DNA of 64,000 nt from Anisus vortex (Eukaryota; Mollusca; Gastropoda; Planorbidae): assembly GCA_949126835.1 (NCBI GenBank), contig OX421500.1, positions 26,292,731 to 26,356,730 of the forward strand, given 5' to 3'. The notes beneath the pieces were generated by a model that saw only the letters and a list, made by a program, of their open reading frames with translations, was not told the DNA's origin and made no database searches. This document shows positions 22,426-34,720 of this stretch, one piece after another. How positions within the stretch are numbered: the stretch's first letter is position 1; each line of letters begins with the position of its first letter. Both the position numbers and the translations under genes were made by a program.

Positions 22426-23366
22426 AGGCACTCTTTAGATTGTTTCACTCTTTAGATTCTTGCACTCTTTAGATTCTTGCACTCTTTAGATTCTTGCACT
22501 CTTTAGATTCTTGCACTCTTTAGATTCTTGCACTCTTTAGATTCTTTCACTCTTTAGATTCTTGCACTCTTTAGATTCTTGCACTCTTTAGATTCTTGCA
22601 CTCTTTAGATTCTTGCACTCTTTAGATTCTTGCACTCTTTAGATTCTTGCACTCTTTAGATTCTTGCACTCTTTAGATTCTTGCACTATTTAGATTCTTT
22701 CACTCTTTAGATTCTTGCACTCTTTAGATTCTTGCACTCTTTAGATTCTTGCACTCTTTAGATTCTTGCACTCTTTAGATTCTTGCACTCTTTAGATTCT
22801 TGCACTCTTTAGATTCTTGCACTCTTTAGATTCTTGCACTCTTTAGATTCTTGCACTCTTTAGATTCTTGCACTCTTTAGATTCTTGCACTCTTTAGATT
22901 CTTGCACTCTTTAGATTCTTGCACTCTTTAGATTCTTGCACTCTTTAGATTCTTGCACTCTTTAGATTCTTGCACTCTTTAGATTCTTGCACTCTTTAGA
23001 TTCTTGCACTCTTTAGATTCTTGCACTCTTTAGATTCTTGCACTCTTTAGATTCTTGCACTCTTTAGATTCTTGCACTCTTTAGATTCTTGCACTCTTTA
23101 GATTCTTGCACTCTTTAGATTCTTGCACTCTTTAGATTCTTGCACTCTTTAGATTCTTGCACTCTTTAGATTCTTGCACTCTTTAGATTCTTGCACTCTT
23201 TAGATTCTTGCACTCTTTAGATTCTTGCACTCTTTAGATTCTTGCACTCTTTAGATTCTTGCACTCTTTAGATTCTTGCACTCTTTAGATTCTTGCACTC
23301 TTTAGATTCTTGCACTCTTTAGATTCTTGCACTCTTTAGATTCTTGCACTCTTTAGATTCTTGCAT
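22426..23366. repeat. 17-bp satellite-like array downstream of YEATS2
   Basis: About 55 almost perfect copies of CTCTTTAGATTCTTGCA run without interruption. Rare variants (TTTCACTC instead of TTGCACTC, ACTATTT) cluster in the first third. The unit contains TTTAG and CTTGCA but no ORF. Confidence 0.95.
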
Positions 23367-23384
23367 CCTATGCTTATCTATAGT

Positions 23385-24670
23385 TTGACTCTAATCTTGT
23401 CTCTGGATTAGTGTTTTAATTGATGATAAGCTGATGGTTTTCCTGGTTTGTTCATGTAACCCATAGGTTCTCAACCTTTTTCGGCTCACCGCCCCCTTTT
23501 AACAAATTTTTCCGCTCACCGCCCCCCCTCCCCTTTCAGCCCATCTGGACTATAGTTTCAGCAATTTTTTTAGGCGGACTAGACTTTTTGTGTGATTGAT
23601 TATCTTTAAAAAAACTGAAAAGGAAACATATTGTAAGAATTAATAGATCAAAAAATTGCCTTAACAAAAGGTTTAAATAAATCAATGCGAATTGTTTGCC
23701 TGGTGTGTTGCTAACAATTTGTCTATTTTTGTTTCAATTTTGGTTGCAAAAGCCCTTAAGTCTAATAATCAGTAATATTTGTTATATTACAAAACAGAAC
23801 TTGTTCGGCATCATTATTGAATCAAATGTGGAAACATTTTTTTTGTTAAAGGGAGATAATTAGCCCGTTTTATTTGAGCTAATATTTCAGTTTTTTTTCT
23901 TTTATAGAAAATAAACGGCTTACAGTTTATAACTTTGAAATGATCAAACTGTAATAAGTATTTGAAAATTATATAAATATTATATGACTAAAGAATTTAT
24001 ATGTATAATTTTAAACATTACAATAACTATCCAGTTTGTATGATACTACTTATCTATACCGCTTTACTTTATTCATTTCTAGTCGGAAGAAGGTTTAAAA
24101 TATATTAAGGACATCGCGGTTAAACTTAGATCAAAATATCATTAATATTAGCAGATGTTAGAGCGATAGTGGTCTGTCAGCAGGGTTGACAGTCCGGTGA
24201 ACCAACCACAGGACCAGCCGGCCGCACACTATACTTGCCAAATTCAGACCCCTGCTTCATCGAAAAGTCACTGCAATTCCTGTTTCTTATTAATATAATA
24301 ATATGTAGGCATAATGTTGGGGGATATCAGATATTTAGCGGCACTTACGTTTACATCACATTTCATCCGTTCAAAAACTAATCGATTCATATAGCTGAGG
24401 TGTTAAAATATATCAGGTACGTTTGTACCGCCCACTTGCCCTTCACCGCCCCCCAATCACCCCGGGAATGTCATCGCCCCCCAATCGCCCCCGGGAATGT
24501 CATCGCCCCCCTAAAGCTTCTCACCACCCCCCGGGGGGCGATATCGCCCCCGTTGAGAACCTATGATGTAACCCATTCCATTCACAGTTGCCTTTCTAGA
24601 AGAAATAGAATTATATGCATTTGTTCTTGCAGAAGGAATAAAAGTGTTTTTATTCTTATGTCTATTGGGA
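23385..24670 (+). repeat. Dispersed repeat split by a hAT element
   Basis: The flanks 23385-23461 and 24566-24670 together match the uninterrupted copy at 36676-36860: GATGATAAGCTGATGGTTTT, CCTGGTTTGTTCA, then after the insertion CCCATTCCAT, TTATATGCATTTGTTCT and GTGTTTTTATTCTTATGT. A third fragment of this repeat lies at about 40587-40640. Its nature is unknown. Confidence 0.6.
23462..24565. mobile_element. hAT-type non-autonomous transposon, 1104 bp
   Basis: Terminal inverted repeats CATAGGTTCTCAACC and GTTGAGAACCTATG are flanked by a perfect 8-bp target duplication ATGTAACC (23454-23461 and 24566-24573), as expected for hAT transposons. Subterminal regions are rich in CACCGCCCCC. There is no transposase ORF. 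Near its right part (24167-24235) it carries a truncated, reversed SINE head (family B). A larger relative is at 53843-57008. Confidence 0.88.
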
Positions 24671-25594
24671 ATTGTTGTTGTGTTGTAAGAATTTAATGTT
24701 GTTTTTTTTACATCATTAATACTTTACTTTGCCCTTCAGCCCTCTAGTCTATCTAGGTTTAGTGATTTAACTTATTGGTGTTACTCTTGTCAGTTGTGAA
24801 TATTCCCTAGTAATGAACCTTTCAGCTTTTTTCTGATTTCGTTCCAGTTTTTTTCAGGTTTTCTTTAGTTGATAGGTCCCATACATATATTTTAGTATAG
24901 GTCTAGATTCAAACTAATGTTGGCTGTTTGCATTTTAGTTTTATATTATATTTACATTTGTAAAAGTTTATTTTTATGAAGCCTAATGTTTGAAAAATAT
25001 TAAAATTACATTCAATAAGGATTTTAAAATGTGCACCAGAAAGTGTAATTGAAAAAAAAAACTGGGGTATGGGGGTTGGAACGAGGGGGTGTAACTGAAA
25101 ATTTCAAATAATATTTTGTCATGGGAAAAACATCACAATTTTATTTTAAAAAAGAAAAAACAAAAACAAATTTTTTATTCTATTTTAAGCTGTATAATTT
25201 ATTGATTAAGAGCTTCAATGTTTCAAAGATTATAATTGTTTTTGTGATGTGAAATTACATACAAATATACACTTAAAAGGATTCCTTTTACCATACAAGA
25301 TTTTGAATATATTGACTAAAAATCAATTTTAGATAAACTAAAACATATAGTAGGCCTAGTTATTGTCTATTTAATTCTACACATCATTATACAGCTACGT
25401 AACATTACATGGCATCTACTGATAAGATTAGATCTATGAAGTATATTACAATCTACGTACACGTTGTAATTGTTGCATGATTTTAACAAGTTATGTTCCA
25501 AAAAGGCAGATATAACTATTTTGTTTCCAATGACATTTAAAAGACAGTAAATTCATTAGACATCTCCCTACCCACCATCACCCCCACCATAAAA
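24671..25594. other. AT-rich intergenic stretch
   Basis: There is no ORF, RNA gene or repeat that I can name between the interrupted dispersed repeat and the 21-bp array. Confidence 0.5.
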
Positions 25595-25973
25595 TAAGTA
25601 TAGCTTATAAAACTATAAGTATAGCTTATAAAACTATAAGTATAGCTTATAAAACTATAAGTATAGCTTATAAAACTATAAGTATAGCTTATAAAACTAT
25701 AAGTATAGCTTATAAAACTATAAGTATAGCTTATAAAACTATAAGTATAGCTTATAAAACTATAAGTATAGCTTATAAAACTATAAGTATAGCTTATAAA
25801 ACTATAAGTATAGCTTATAAAACTATAAGTATAGCTTATAAAACTATAAGTATAGCTTATAAAACTATAAGTATAGCTTATAAAACTATAAGTATAGCTT
25901 ATAAAACTATAAGTATAGCTTATAAAACTATAAGTATAGCTTATAAAACTATAAGTATAGCTTATAAAACTAT
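25595..25973. repeat. 21-bp tandem array
   Basis: Eighteen almost perfect copies of ACTATAAGTATAGCTTATAAA. Each unit contains an interrupted palindrome (ATAAG...CTTAT). The 152-residue minus-strand ORF made of FISYTYS repeats is due to the 21-bp period, not a gene. Confidence 0.95.
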
Positions 25974-27814
25974 GAAAAGTTTTCCTCAATGTCACATCCA
26001 GTCAAAGCCAAGGATTTAAATCTGTTGTAAAAACTCTAACCCCACACTGTAAGTTTTGAATCACTAGGATTTCTCTTTAGGTAGTCAACATATAAACAGA
26101 AAATGACAACCGAGGGCGGAACAGGGTTTTCCCTATGTGGTGGTGCGCTTTTTGTTTTCCAGTGCATCATGGTGTGCCAGGATTGAAACAACAATATAAT
26201 GTGCTAGAAGTGTTTAGAACTTCACTCAGAACAAAGTGAACCTTTATAGTTGAGCCAATATTTATGTACATAATTAGAAGCTGACATTAACTCAGGGAAT
26301 GCTGGGAAATGAAGTCAGTCAAACTTTTTTTTTAGCAATTAAAATATTTTAATTCATTTTTCTGGAAAGTTTTGATGTACCAAACACACTAGGCAACCGT
26401 GATGAAAATATAAGACAACAACCACATTTCTTTAAGTGTGCTGCAACATACAGCTATGTCAATATACAATTATAATCTAGAGAAGTGATCTATTGTCTTT
26501 GTGTGGAATCTCTGAAAACTAACAGTATGCATAATAAATAACAGAATCAGATAGATCAGTTAATACATGAAAAAATATTAACTCTTATAAATCCTATCAA
26601 GTGATACTGTTTGATTGTTCAGTATGCTTCATTCCATAAGCTGACTTTATTTTTTCATGTGTGTCCAAACATTGGGACTTAGAACTAAATTGTTACTGGC
26701 TGGCTGAATGTAGTACATAAATACAAAAGAAAACACGGTGGAAATGTTGAAGGCAAGGAATTTTTTTTTTTACAGTAACATTGTGGAAGCTATTTAAACA
26801 AATCTTTTAAAATAAAGTTGATATAATTATGAGTAAATCCAATGTATACTGCAGTACTACACATTTAATAAAGCATCTAAATTTGATGGAGAGAATCAGC
26901 CCTAAAAGTCTAAAATGTCAAAAGGTTCTGGTAATAAACTATATACATTTATATACAAGATTCAGATTGGATATAATTAACATATTCACAATAGGTGCTA
27001 ATAAAATATGATCCAATTCATAAAACTGATTCCAATTTTTCTTTTCAAATTACTTATAACATGTATGATTTGATATGGATTACTGTAAACATTTTATAGA
27101 ATTGACTAGGCAACACAAATCCTTAGTTTGCTATTTATCAATGAGACAGAAAGGCTCAATTAAAAGCCATACAATTTTGTCTTTACCAATGGTGAAATTT
27201 GAATCTAAAACATAATGTTGAGAAGTTCAGAGTGTTCTTCAAGAAAAAAATAAATTTCAAAGACAATTTTCTAAATGTAAAGTAATTATTTAAACAACAT
27301 GGAATGTATTAAACATTAGTCATAAAAACAGTTTCGAAAATTGGATGGACAAACGTTACTTAAACATTTGGGGAAGTCGCTTTTTCATATACAGTTGCAT
27401 TGAAATAAATGACCGAAAAAAACAACTTCTTATAAACTGTAAAAGCCAAATTCTGTAAAGAGTATGTTGTAAAGTGACATAAGTTGTTAAAAAATCTGGC
27501 ACAAAATGTTTTAATATCTCTAGTACAATAAGGATATACAAGATATCAAGATAGATGTATAAAGATAGATGTATAAAGATAGATGTAGAAAGATATCATT
27601 TAAAAAATGTACAGTTCAATTAGAGAATAAACAATTGAGTCACTTTCATTCTCAGCAATTTTTCCACACTAACATTTTCACCTTTCTTTTGTTTTTTTGT
27701 CTGTATTCATTCATCGCTTCATTCCTCTGTCAGTCAGCACCAAAAAAAAGAAGTCATAATGACATCAGAATCATGTCATTGTCATAATGGCAAAAAGGAG
27801 AATCATGACATGGT
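25974..27814 (-). other. Probable 3' UTR and downstream flank of the EF-hand gene
   Basis: Following the EF-hand stop codon on the - strand, no ORF or known repeat is seen. A minus-strand AATAAA (TTTATT at 26646-26651) is the clearest candidate poly(A) signal, giving a 3' UTR of about 1.15 kb if used; I could not find a nearer canonical one. Confidence 0.3.
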
Positions 27815-30800
27815 TTAGTCCACACCTTTGTAAACTTTCAGCCTGCACATCATGTTCAGGAACTTGTGTAGGTCAATGATCTTAGAGTCTCCAGCTGTGG
27901 TCCTGAGAAACATGGCGATCTCATCCTCGGACAGTTTCCCTTTCCCGCTGTCCACATTTTTCAGGGCGTCAAAAGCTTTTTCAATGTCCACAGTTCCAGA
28001 GCCGTCCTGTTCTTCCAGTTTTCTGAATAATTCAATCATGTCATGGGCACTGTGAGAAGAAGACAGTTTGGTTAATTCAATCATGTCATGGGCACTGTGA
28101 GAAGAAGACAGTTTGGTTAATTCAATCATGTCATGGGCACTGTGAGAAGAAGACAGTTTGGTTAATTCAATCATGTCATGGGCACTGTGAGAAGAAGACA
28201 GTTTGGTTAATTCAATCATGTCATGGGCACTGTGAGAAGAAGACAGTTTGGTTAATTCAATCATGTCATGGGCACTGTGAGAAGAAGACAGTTTGGTTAA
28301 TTCAATCATGTCATGGGCACTGTGAGAAGAAGAGAGTTTGGTTACTTTTATTATTATATCTTCTCATACTTTGACATTGCGATTATTGAAAAAAACTTAC
28401 TTTTAAATTGAAGAATCAGCATGAATAAAATGACATTAGTAGCCTACTATAGTACTACTTTAAATCTCTTGTGTTAAAAACCCTTTAAAAAGTTCCAAAC
28501 TTTTACCCTAACTTTAAATATTCACAAAGTAGTGGGCTGTGTGTAAAAAGTCTACATGTTAATAAACGGTGTACCTGTATACCTAGCGGTGTACCTGTAT
28601 ACCTAGCGAGAATTCAAATTTACTGTTTAAATGGTGAAACTAAAACAAAATGAAAGGAGTTATGGACTTTACAACGATCTGGTTATCAATGATTTATTTT
28701 TTTATTGTTGTAAATGTAGTACACTGCTTAGTCCAAGGACTTTACAACGATCTGGTTATCAATGATTTATTTTTTATTGTTGTAAATGTACACTGGTTAG
28801 TCCAAGGACTTTACAACGATCTGGTTATCAATGATTTTTTTTTTATTGTTGTAAATGTACACTGCTTAGTCCGTTAGGCATAATGCCAAGTCCCCCAACC
28901 TTTGCTAAGTTTCCCCAAATTTAGCCTTACAAAAAATGGTCAGTTTTCTTAAACTTAAAAATTAGGCAAGCTTTCCCAAACTGTCCCAACCCTGTTTTTT
29001 TTAATTATTTTTTTTTTACTAATCCGAAAAAACTTGCCCAATGACAAATAGCATAAAGTCCTATTTTCAGAATTTCTAACCCAATATACTATTTCTCTCT
29101 ACTACCAATTTATAATGATTCGCATTCAATCTTTATCACAATAAAATCTGAATAATAAACTTTGCTGCAGAGTTATTTAATAGGACTATCCCTTGTCAAT
29201 TTACTTAGCTCAAATGGTCTGGTAAAATTGACTAGTAAACTTACTTAGCTCCAATGGTCTGATAAAATTGTCTAAACTCCCATAAGCTCAAGACATCGTT
29301 GTGGTCCTTGTCAAAAGCCTGGAAGAAAATGAGCGCCTCACTCTCTGTCAAGTTGAATTCTGTCATCAACATACTCATTGCTTCTGGTTTCTTTAATCTT
29401 CTGGCAAAACTGGACTGGTATTTACTGAAGATGGACAGAGCTTCATCCCTACAAAAACAAACACAAATTATTCAATTAAATATTGATAGTATTCAATCTA
29501 AACGATATTTGGTAGCAATTAAAATCAATTGCTTACATTTTACTTTAAGTGCATGATTTTCTTTAGTTTGTTACACACGTCAAATCAGTTTCGCCATAAG
29601 CTTATGGAGAAACATCGACACGTTGACCAACATACTCTAAGCCTTTCTCAACAAATGCCTCCGAAAAAAAAAAAACTTAGGATACGTCGTGTGGAGTGGA
29701 TTAAAAAAAATGAAGACCAGTGGCAGATGACAAAACAATTTCTCATCAGCCAACAGACAGCTGTAGACGGAAATGGAGATGGATTGACCACTCGCTCAGA
29801 AAGACATCACGATGCAGGCACTCCAATGGAACTCACACGAACAAAGAAAGGCTGGCATACCAAAGACAAGTGGAGAAAATCATGCGAAGAAGAGATGAAG
29901 CAGAACGGCATGTGGAGAACTAAAGAAGTCAGATCAAAACCGAGGGCACTGAAGATGCTTTGATGACTTTGGCATGTACATTTTGGGTAACGGCCTAAGT
30001 CTTACACATTGTTCCTTTTATTGGGGGTTACCAGTAACATATAGACTGCATTTTTTATGTAGCCTAAAGATTTTCCTTATTGTTGGGTAAGTTGGATATT
30101 ATAGTCTATCTAAATAGGCCTATAGGCCTATCTAGTTCCCTTCATTTTAAATAAACTATATTATACATTAGGCCTATATCTAGTTTCATACCTTTGAGTA
30201 GCCGTTATAGAGAATTTCATACATTTTATCGGAATTCGCTACGGTATACGTTTTTTTTTTGGCAGCCTATAGTTTTATATGAAGCTCCCTTGTTACTAGC
30301 TGGTTACAACTCTCTCCCCATCACCTAACGTGTATTCATGTTCCCGTTATCTAAACATGGTGAACGGAGATGACAAACAATGTCCTGCCCCCTCACCCCT
30401 CCCCAAACCACCGCCAGTCACGTGGCTAAGCCAGTCACATATTGAAATAAGAATCTGAGTTACATAGTACATAGACATGGATTAATGAATCCTTTTCATG
30501 TTGGTTTTACACAGGAGACTGAAATACAAGGTCGGGGTTCAGAGAGTGTACAGGGGGAAGGGAGAGAACTATGTAACAGTTAATTCCCATTACATCCCTT
30601 CATCTTATTAGCTGTCTATTTGATTAATGTACCGGTTTTGATTTATGTTTGACATACTTACATTTGACGCATTAAAAAACAACAGCTTTCTGTTATGACA
30701 TTTATTGGCTTTGATGCTAAAAACGCAGACAAAGTGTAATCCTAAATCCTAAATGGCTTTATTTTTTGTTTAGCAGATGAGTGAAAGATAAGTCTATAAT

Positions 30801-33800
30801 ATAAAGAATAATTCGGCTGCACAAAAAACAAAACAAAGAAAAACAAAAACACGAACAACACAAAACACAACTTCGGTAACATATTAAATGATTTATTTTG
30901 ATATTAACAACAAAGGAAAGCTCGGAGAATAAAGTATTATTTCTATGGTCCACTGACTCAAGCTGGTCGTCCTATTGCAACAATACCAACATAGGGCGTG
31001 ACCCTAGATGATACCTTGATATCCTGAGCTCTTAGGCCTATACTCTGTTACTAGTCTTTTTACATTATTCCTCATTGTTTTTAGGATATATATTTTCTAT
31101 ATAGACTGTGTTTTTTAAATGTCTATTTCGGAGTGTCTAGAACGAATTCACAAAAGTGGCTTAACATAATAACATTGATTCATATGAAAAAAAATTGTCT
31201 CGGTTTTTGTCAGCATCGGATCTCGCCGATTTATTTTGGAATGATTATCGACGAAATCCGAGATTTAAGTGTAAGCCTATTATTGTTATAAAATCCGGGT
31301 AACTTTCTTGTTGTAATTGAATGTAATTTTTTGGGGGGGTTGACGGTTGACTTCAGTATTATAATGTCATCATTGTGATTGGGCTAATTCCATGTCATAT
31401 TCATATCAATAAAGTAGTGGTTGATATGCAAATTATGCAATCATTGTGTATTTTTGATGATTTCCCATAACAATAATTTTCGAATGCAATTCTAGGCAAA
31501 ATTTGGGTCTGGAAATTGAAGAAAACATTTGTAGCTCTTTCCCTTTGGAAAAACTCGTTTGTTAATAGTAGGCTACTTAAAAAAATATTAGTCTACTAGG
31601 CTTAGGCTATCACTATTGGACACTGGTAGCCCTATCACTGATTTATATAAGCTTATAAAAATATCTACATAGATCTATAGGATAAAATGTATGTATATGC
31701 CTATGTATAGAACTCTAGATCTATATAATATAAGGCTATATTTCGTCGTTTCCCTCAACTGTGTCAGGTTAGACAACTCATTATTCATGACGTCATCTTG
31801 CCTTTAGAAAAAAATGTCAAGGTCGTTTGGTAGGGATGACTGCAAAGTGACTAAGCAATGTTTAACTGGAATGTAATCAAAACATGAACCTTAAAATAAC
31901 CATTTAACTAAGGCCTAAACCATTGTTTGACCTAATCGAGTGTTTCCCAAACTTTTTTCTCCACGGAGATTAATTAATTAATGCGCGCAATTTTGTTTTC
32001 GCCGGATCTCGAGAAAAAACAAACTTGCGCAGTATATAATGTAAAACAATATAGGCCTAACACTCATTATTTAAAGTCGCAGCTCATAATCTTGAGAAAA
32101 TCTTGAGAAATCTCACAGAGTGGGAACCACAGGCTATATATATATAAATGGGTCATTGTATTTGAATAACTCTTATTTTTTTCATCTATATATATATATA
32201 TATATATATATCATCATTGGATCCATAGTCTCGAAAGTCGATTAGATTTGCGCTCCTTATATATACATATATATATAAACAAACCAAACGGTGTAGATAG
32301 AATTTATTCCTATTAGATCTAGCGTGATAAAAAAACACAATCCTTCACCATTAATGTTAACACAATTATAAAGTGGTTGAACAGGTTTTTAGTGTAGATC
32401 GGTTGTGAATGTTCAACAAAGTGTTTACAACTGAATGTTGTTCTTGATACTTGTTGTTTTTTGTACTAACAACTCAACTTTGTATTTTTAGATTAAAAAC
32501 AAAAGAAATAATATGTGTTTATGTGTTTATGTGTTTATGTGTTTATGTGTTTATGTGTTTATGTGTTTATGTGTTTATGTGAAATCACCAACTTGCTCAA
32601 CTGGCTGAATAAGGTTTTAATCAACATATGAGCTTTCCAATGTTTACGAGCAGAAAATTTCCCCGCAGAGAGGGAAACATGACATATGACATATGACACA
32701 TGACACATGGATACGCACAAAAAACAAAGGGGAAGAGAAGAGAGTAAAAAATGGCAAAATCTCAACACAGAGAAATGATTATTATAAACCTTTTAGACTA
32801 TGTGCATTTTTCTTTACATTTCTGTTTTTCGGTCAAAACCCTATGAACTCACCCCCAAAACTATTTTCTTAACTATTTCCCGTGAAAAACGGGAAAACCC
32901 TTTTACTCATTATTTCCCATTGAAATTGATGGGATGTGAGGCTGAGAATTTGAAAGAATGTGTTGTCATCTGATGTGTCAAGTGTCAGTGCAATAGGATA
33001 ACAGAAAAAGGGTCAATTAGCACCTGAAGATATGGCCACAAAAAGACAGAATCAAAGTTAATAGATATAATGGATTAAGAAAACTGGCATTGAACTAAAA
33101 AAAATTAAGCTAATTGAATGTTGATCACGTATTGAACCCAATGAATCACATGACAAAAAAACAAAAACAGTCGCTGTTTTAACTTTAAACACATGCAACA
33201 GAACAACATCAAAAGTATGCTAACAAGTTTGTCGATATATAGATTATAGATGTTCATTCTAACTAAAAAGTGTATTATTGGCATGGTAATTATGAATTGA
33301 AATAAAGTAAGTTGTATCTTCTATTGTACCGACGTATTCCCTACTCAAGATTATTTTTCTTACACCTACCAGAAGTCTTGAAAAGTAAAAGGCCTTGGTA
33401 TAAAGTGTTGTGTTTCCCCACAGAACACCTAGAACAATATATTTGTATTCACTTTGAACGAGAAATTATTAAAACTTGTTTAGTTAAAAAAACAAACAAA
33501 AAAAAACTAGGAATTGTATTCTAGTCTGTTTGGTGGCGGTCTGAAAAGAATTTCCGAGTGTAATATGACTGACTTTAGTTACTCTAATAATAGTCCTAAT
33601 ATGACTAGGAGCAAGTAAACTAGTTTTGTGTTGGTACTACTAGCAATTCAGAGTATCAATGGCTCAAAAATATAATAATGCCATCACGCTGTTACCGTAG
33701 GCCTACATCTCAATGGTCGAATCGGCTTCCAAATATTTTTTGAAGGTGGAAGGTATAGACAGGTTTAAATAAAAATTGAAAAAAATGAAGAAAAACATAT

Positions 33801-33999
33801 ACCTTACAACATTAGATTCTAGTGTTGATATAGTGCATTTAAATAACTATTTCCACTAAATATCGCCATGTATAAATGTATTTGTGTGTACTTTGTAACA
33901 TTGACAGATAAAATATACTCACTCGTATTCCGGATCTATGATAATTCTACCACAAGAACAAGTTGTGGGAATAGTGGAATAGGCACAACACTGCGGCAT
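27815..33999 (-). CDS. EF-hand calcium-binding protein, three exons
   Basis: On the - strand: exon 1 33999-33923 (MPQCCAYSTIPTT..., ending DPEY), exon 2 29448-29245, exon 3 28049-27815. The phases join (77, 204 and 235 nt) to 171 codons plus stop. Exon 2 encodes an EF-hand loop DKDHNDVLSLWE with acidic residues at positions 1, 3 and 12. Exon 3 has a weaker loop (QDGSGTVDIEK) and a third degenerate one (DSGKGKLSEDE), so this is a calmodulin-like or sarcoplasmic-type small EF-hand protein with perhaps one fully canonical site. The Cys-rich N-terminus (CC...CSC) has no signal peptide that I recognise. The exon 3 acceptor lies in a 45-bp array of seven identical acceptors; I chose the one nearest the unique sequence, but upstream ones are in frame too. 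No specific orthologue named. Confidence 0.82.
28029..28340 (-). repeat. 45-bp array of seven 3' splice sites (EF-hand gene intron 2/exon 3)
   Basis: Each 45-bp unit, read on the - strand, contains CTTCTTCTCACAG followed by the first exon bases TGCCCATGACATGATTGAAT. Candidate exon starts fall at 28319, 28274, 28229, 28184, 28139, 28094 and 28049. The unit is a multiple of 3 without stops, so each upstream acceptor would add 15 residues (AHDMIELTKLSSSHS) in frame. The most upstream copy has the longest pyrimidine run (CTCTCTTCTTCTCACAG). Confidence 0.93.
28571..28873. repeat. Short tandem duplications in EF-hand gene intron 2
   Basis: CGGTGTACCTGTATACCTAG occurs twice at 28571-28610, and a roughly 68-72 bp unit (GGACTTTACAACGATCTGG ... 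GTACACTG) occurs three times at 28664-28873. The plus-strand ORF over the latter is not a gene. Confidence 0.85.
29600..29965 (+). pseudogene. LINE 3' ORF remnant in EF-hand gene intron 1
   Basis: One frame encodes CRRKWRWIDHSLRK and the adjacent frame CEEEMKQNGMWRTKE, matching the W-rich C-terminal pattern (RRWRWIGHTLRK ... RRGRP.TWRR..E.E) of non-LTR retrotransposon polyproteins. A frameshift lies between the two parts, and the reverse transcriptase itself is missing, so this is a 5'-truncated dead copy in antisense to the host gene. Confidence 0.6.
29966..33922 (-). other. Remainder of EF-hand gene intron 1
   Basis: AT-rich with many TAGGCCTA motifs. It contains a TGTGTTTA-type short array at about 32512-32580, a (TA)n tract at about 32185-32211, a perfect CRE-like palindrome TGACGTCA near 31790, and at 31865-32055 a segment that is repeated in diverged form at 35045-35260. 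No further exon is supported. Confidence 0.5.
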
Positions 34000-34200
34000 T
34001 GTTAGAGTAACTGGTTAACCAAAGAATACAACGGAGTGTGCTATCTAGTCTAAGTCTGACGGAGAATTAAATCTAGATGTTGAAAAGGTTCTTTTGGGTT
34101 TTAGACTTACCGTGACGAAATATATATATAGTCGAATTGTGCTCATCCCTGAAAGTCTTATCAAAACTAAATCAACTTTTCTGTCTAGAACCATGACTCA
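34000..34200 (-). promoter_or_regulatory. EF-hand gene 5' flank / possible promoter
   Basis: On the - strand TATATATATATTTCG lies at about 34118-34133, some 120-135 bp upstream of the ATG, a possible TATA box. Just downstream is CACGGTAAGT at about 34107-34116, which looks like a splice donor, so an untranslated first exon with a short 5' UTR intron is also possible. Confidence 0.3.
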
Positions 34201-34720
34201 CGAGGGGAGGGTGGAGAGAGGAACGTGCAATAGTCAAGAGGATGAGTAACGTTTTGTTTGTTTTCTTTTCTTCCAGCCACTTGGCTCACCTGTAAACACA
34301 GTGGGGGGGGGGGGGGGAGGGAATACACTGCACGCGCTTATGACACAGCGGAAAGGCCTGCGCGCGCATTATTGGAGCTATGTATTGAAACACGGTCAGT
34401 GAACTAGATATTCAAAATGGGGAGTGCTAGACTTTGTAACAAATAATGGTGAGCATGGGTGAAGGAGGGGGTGGATATATCAAAATACTTCTATATATAA
34501 ATATGGGGTTTTGTACCGACCACCCCCCACTCCAACACACAAGTGTGATTTAGACATGCCCCACCCCCATCATCTTGAAAATGAAGGAATTTTTAAAAGC
34601 CTATTATTAGTGGACTTTATATTAATTTTTTACTTACTTCTCGTCTAGCATCAAAAGTGGTCATTAAACCACGTCTAAGACTTGGCCGCAATAATCTTCT
34701 GTATGTAATATGACTTTGTA
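34201..34720. other. Intergenic sequence upstream of the EF-hand gene
   Basis: Contains a poly-G run near 34302-34318 and CACGCGCTTATG-type GC-richer sequence, but no ORF or repeat family that I recognise. Confidence 0.4.

Noticed and set aside
22426..23366. CRISPR-like regular array
   Set aside because: Units are contiguous with no spacers, and the context is a eukaryotic genome; it is a satellite-type array. The same applies to the other arrays.
25537..25995. Minus-strand 152-residue ORF of FISYTYS repeats
   Set aside because: Entirely explained by the 21-bp tandem array; no start context or domain.
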